The position numbers and the translations under genes are program-made. Shown here in pieces: positions 10,055 to 10,286 of a DNA stretch of 10,286 nucleotides. Within the stretch, counting starts at the first letter, position 1. Each line of letters opens with the position of its first letter. The stretch comes from JACKAN01 sp964502735. Its GTDB lineage: Bacteria > Bdellovibrionota > Bdellovibrionia > Bdellovibrionales > UBA1609. The notes under the pieces were generated by a model. It was not told the origin of the DNA and searched no databases. It worked only from the letters and a program-made list of their open reading frames with translations. Location of the stretch: contig CAZCYD010000079.1 of assembly GCA_964502735.1 (NCBI GenBank), positions 1-10,286 on the forward strand, read 5' to 3'.

Positions 10055-10282
10055 ATGGGAATAAATATATATGACCACGAAGACGCATTTAAAGTGGCAA
10101 ACCTGTGCGCTGGCAGGCGGATCAAATTGGTAGATGTCCTTAAGCTCTGTAAAGATAAAGACACCGCACAGCTAATTATTAAAGGAATGCAAGATCAATA
10201 TGAAAATCTTTTCGAGGCCTTTATTGAAGGCGTTGAATATGGGCGCAAAAATCCACTCCCCCCAGAAAGTCAGAGAGAGTGA
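10055..10282 (+). CDS. Hypothetical protein, 75 aa
   Basis: ATG 10055 follows AGGGG by 8 nt and gives 75 aa beginning MGINIYDHEDAFKVANLCAG. The alternative GTG 10046 sits inside that ribosome binding site, so it is rejected. The protein is helical and acidic/basic mixed (IKLVDVLKLCKDKDTAQLII, YENLFEAFIEGVEYGRK) with a Pro-rich end (PLPPESQRE). No domain is recognised. It starts 28 nt after the previous stop, in the same orientation, and ends 4 bases before the window does. Likely one more small early phage gene; function unknown. Confidence 0.6.
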   Translation: MGINIYDHEDAFKVANLCAGRRIKLVDVLKLCKDKDTAQLIIKGMQDQYENLFEAFIEGVEYGRKNPLPPESQRE

Positions 10283-10286
10283 AAAC

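Noticed and set aside
1..10286. Restriction-modification system including the cytosine methyltransferase
   Set aside because: No neighbouring gene resembles a restriction endonuclease; the ParB-domain partner and phage context point to an orphan enzyme.

Overview
The window reads as a stretch of a tailed (Caudoviricetes-type) phage or prophage genome. Genes are short and tightly packed, many junctions overlap by a few bases (TAATG or ATGA), and the recognisable products are phage types: a ParB-domain protein next to a cytosine-5 DNA methyltransferase, an HTH protein of the small-terminase/packaging type, a phage-style sigma factor, a Gp157 protein, a MazG-like pyrophosphohydrolase and a probable single-strand annealing protein. 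Base composition is moderately AT-rich. I cannot assign a host. No integrase, large terminase or structural gene lies inside the window, so prophage versus free phage is open.

Left block, 29-4034, plus strand: ParB domain, 5-methylcytosine methyltransferase, HTH protein, sigma factor broken by an in-frame TAA, LuxR-type HTH protein, a 53-aa protein, and a protein with two Myb/GcrA-like HTH segments. This looks like a regulatory and DNA-modification cassette of the kind found upstream of packaging genes. Next comes a gene-poor stretch (about 4035-4473) holding a 25-bp repeat pair and a terminator for the opposite strand.

Middle, 4474-5952: two overlapping minus-strand genes of unknown function (4978 to 4474) face a small plus-strand gene (5214-5357). 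The AT-rich gap between them carries several dyads about two helical turns apart, so it resembles a divergent control region. It is followed by about 330 nt with no convincing gene, much higher GC than its flanks and many short hairpins (5345-5680). I propose this is an undescribed structured RNA. Then come a 21-bp tandem repeat of dyads with a compensatory change, a possible promoter, and a long terminator hairpin with eight Ts directly in front of the next gene's ribosome binding site. An upstream 10-nt segment is exactly complementary to the terminator apex, which suggests attenuation.

Right block, 5953-10282, plus strand: a recombination/early operon (annealing-type protein with an SSB-like acidic tip, Gp157, MazG-like). 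A second gene-poor stretch (7524-7959) contains a predicted nested pseudoknot and a 17-bp direct repeat flanking an inverted repeat. Then come a hypothetical protein, a pentapeptide-repeat protein, a small membrane protein, an XRE regulator, two tiny membrane proteins and two hypothetical proteins.

The most interesting material is non-coding: the 5345-5680 RNA candidate, the 5805-5941 attenuator and the 7691-7759 pseudoknot. All structure calls were made by eye from base complementarity, without folding software or homology searches.
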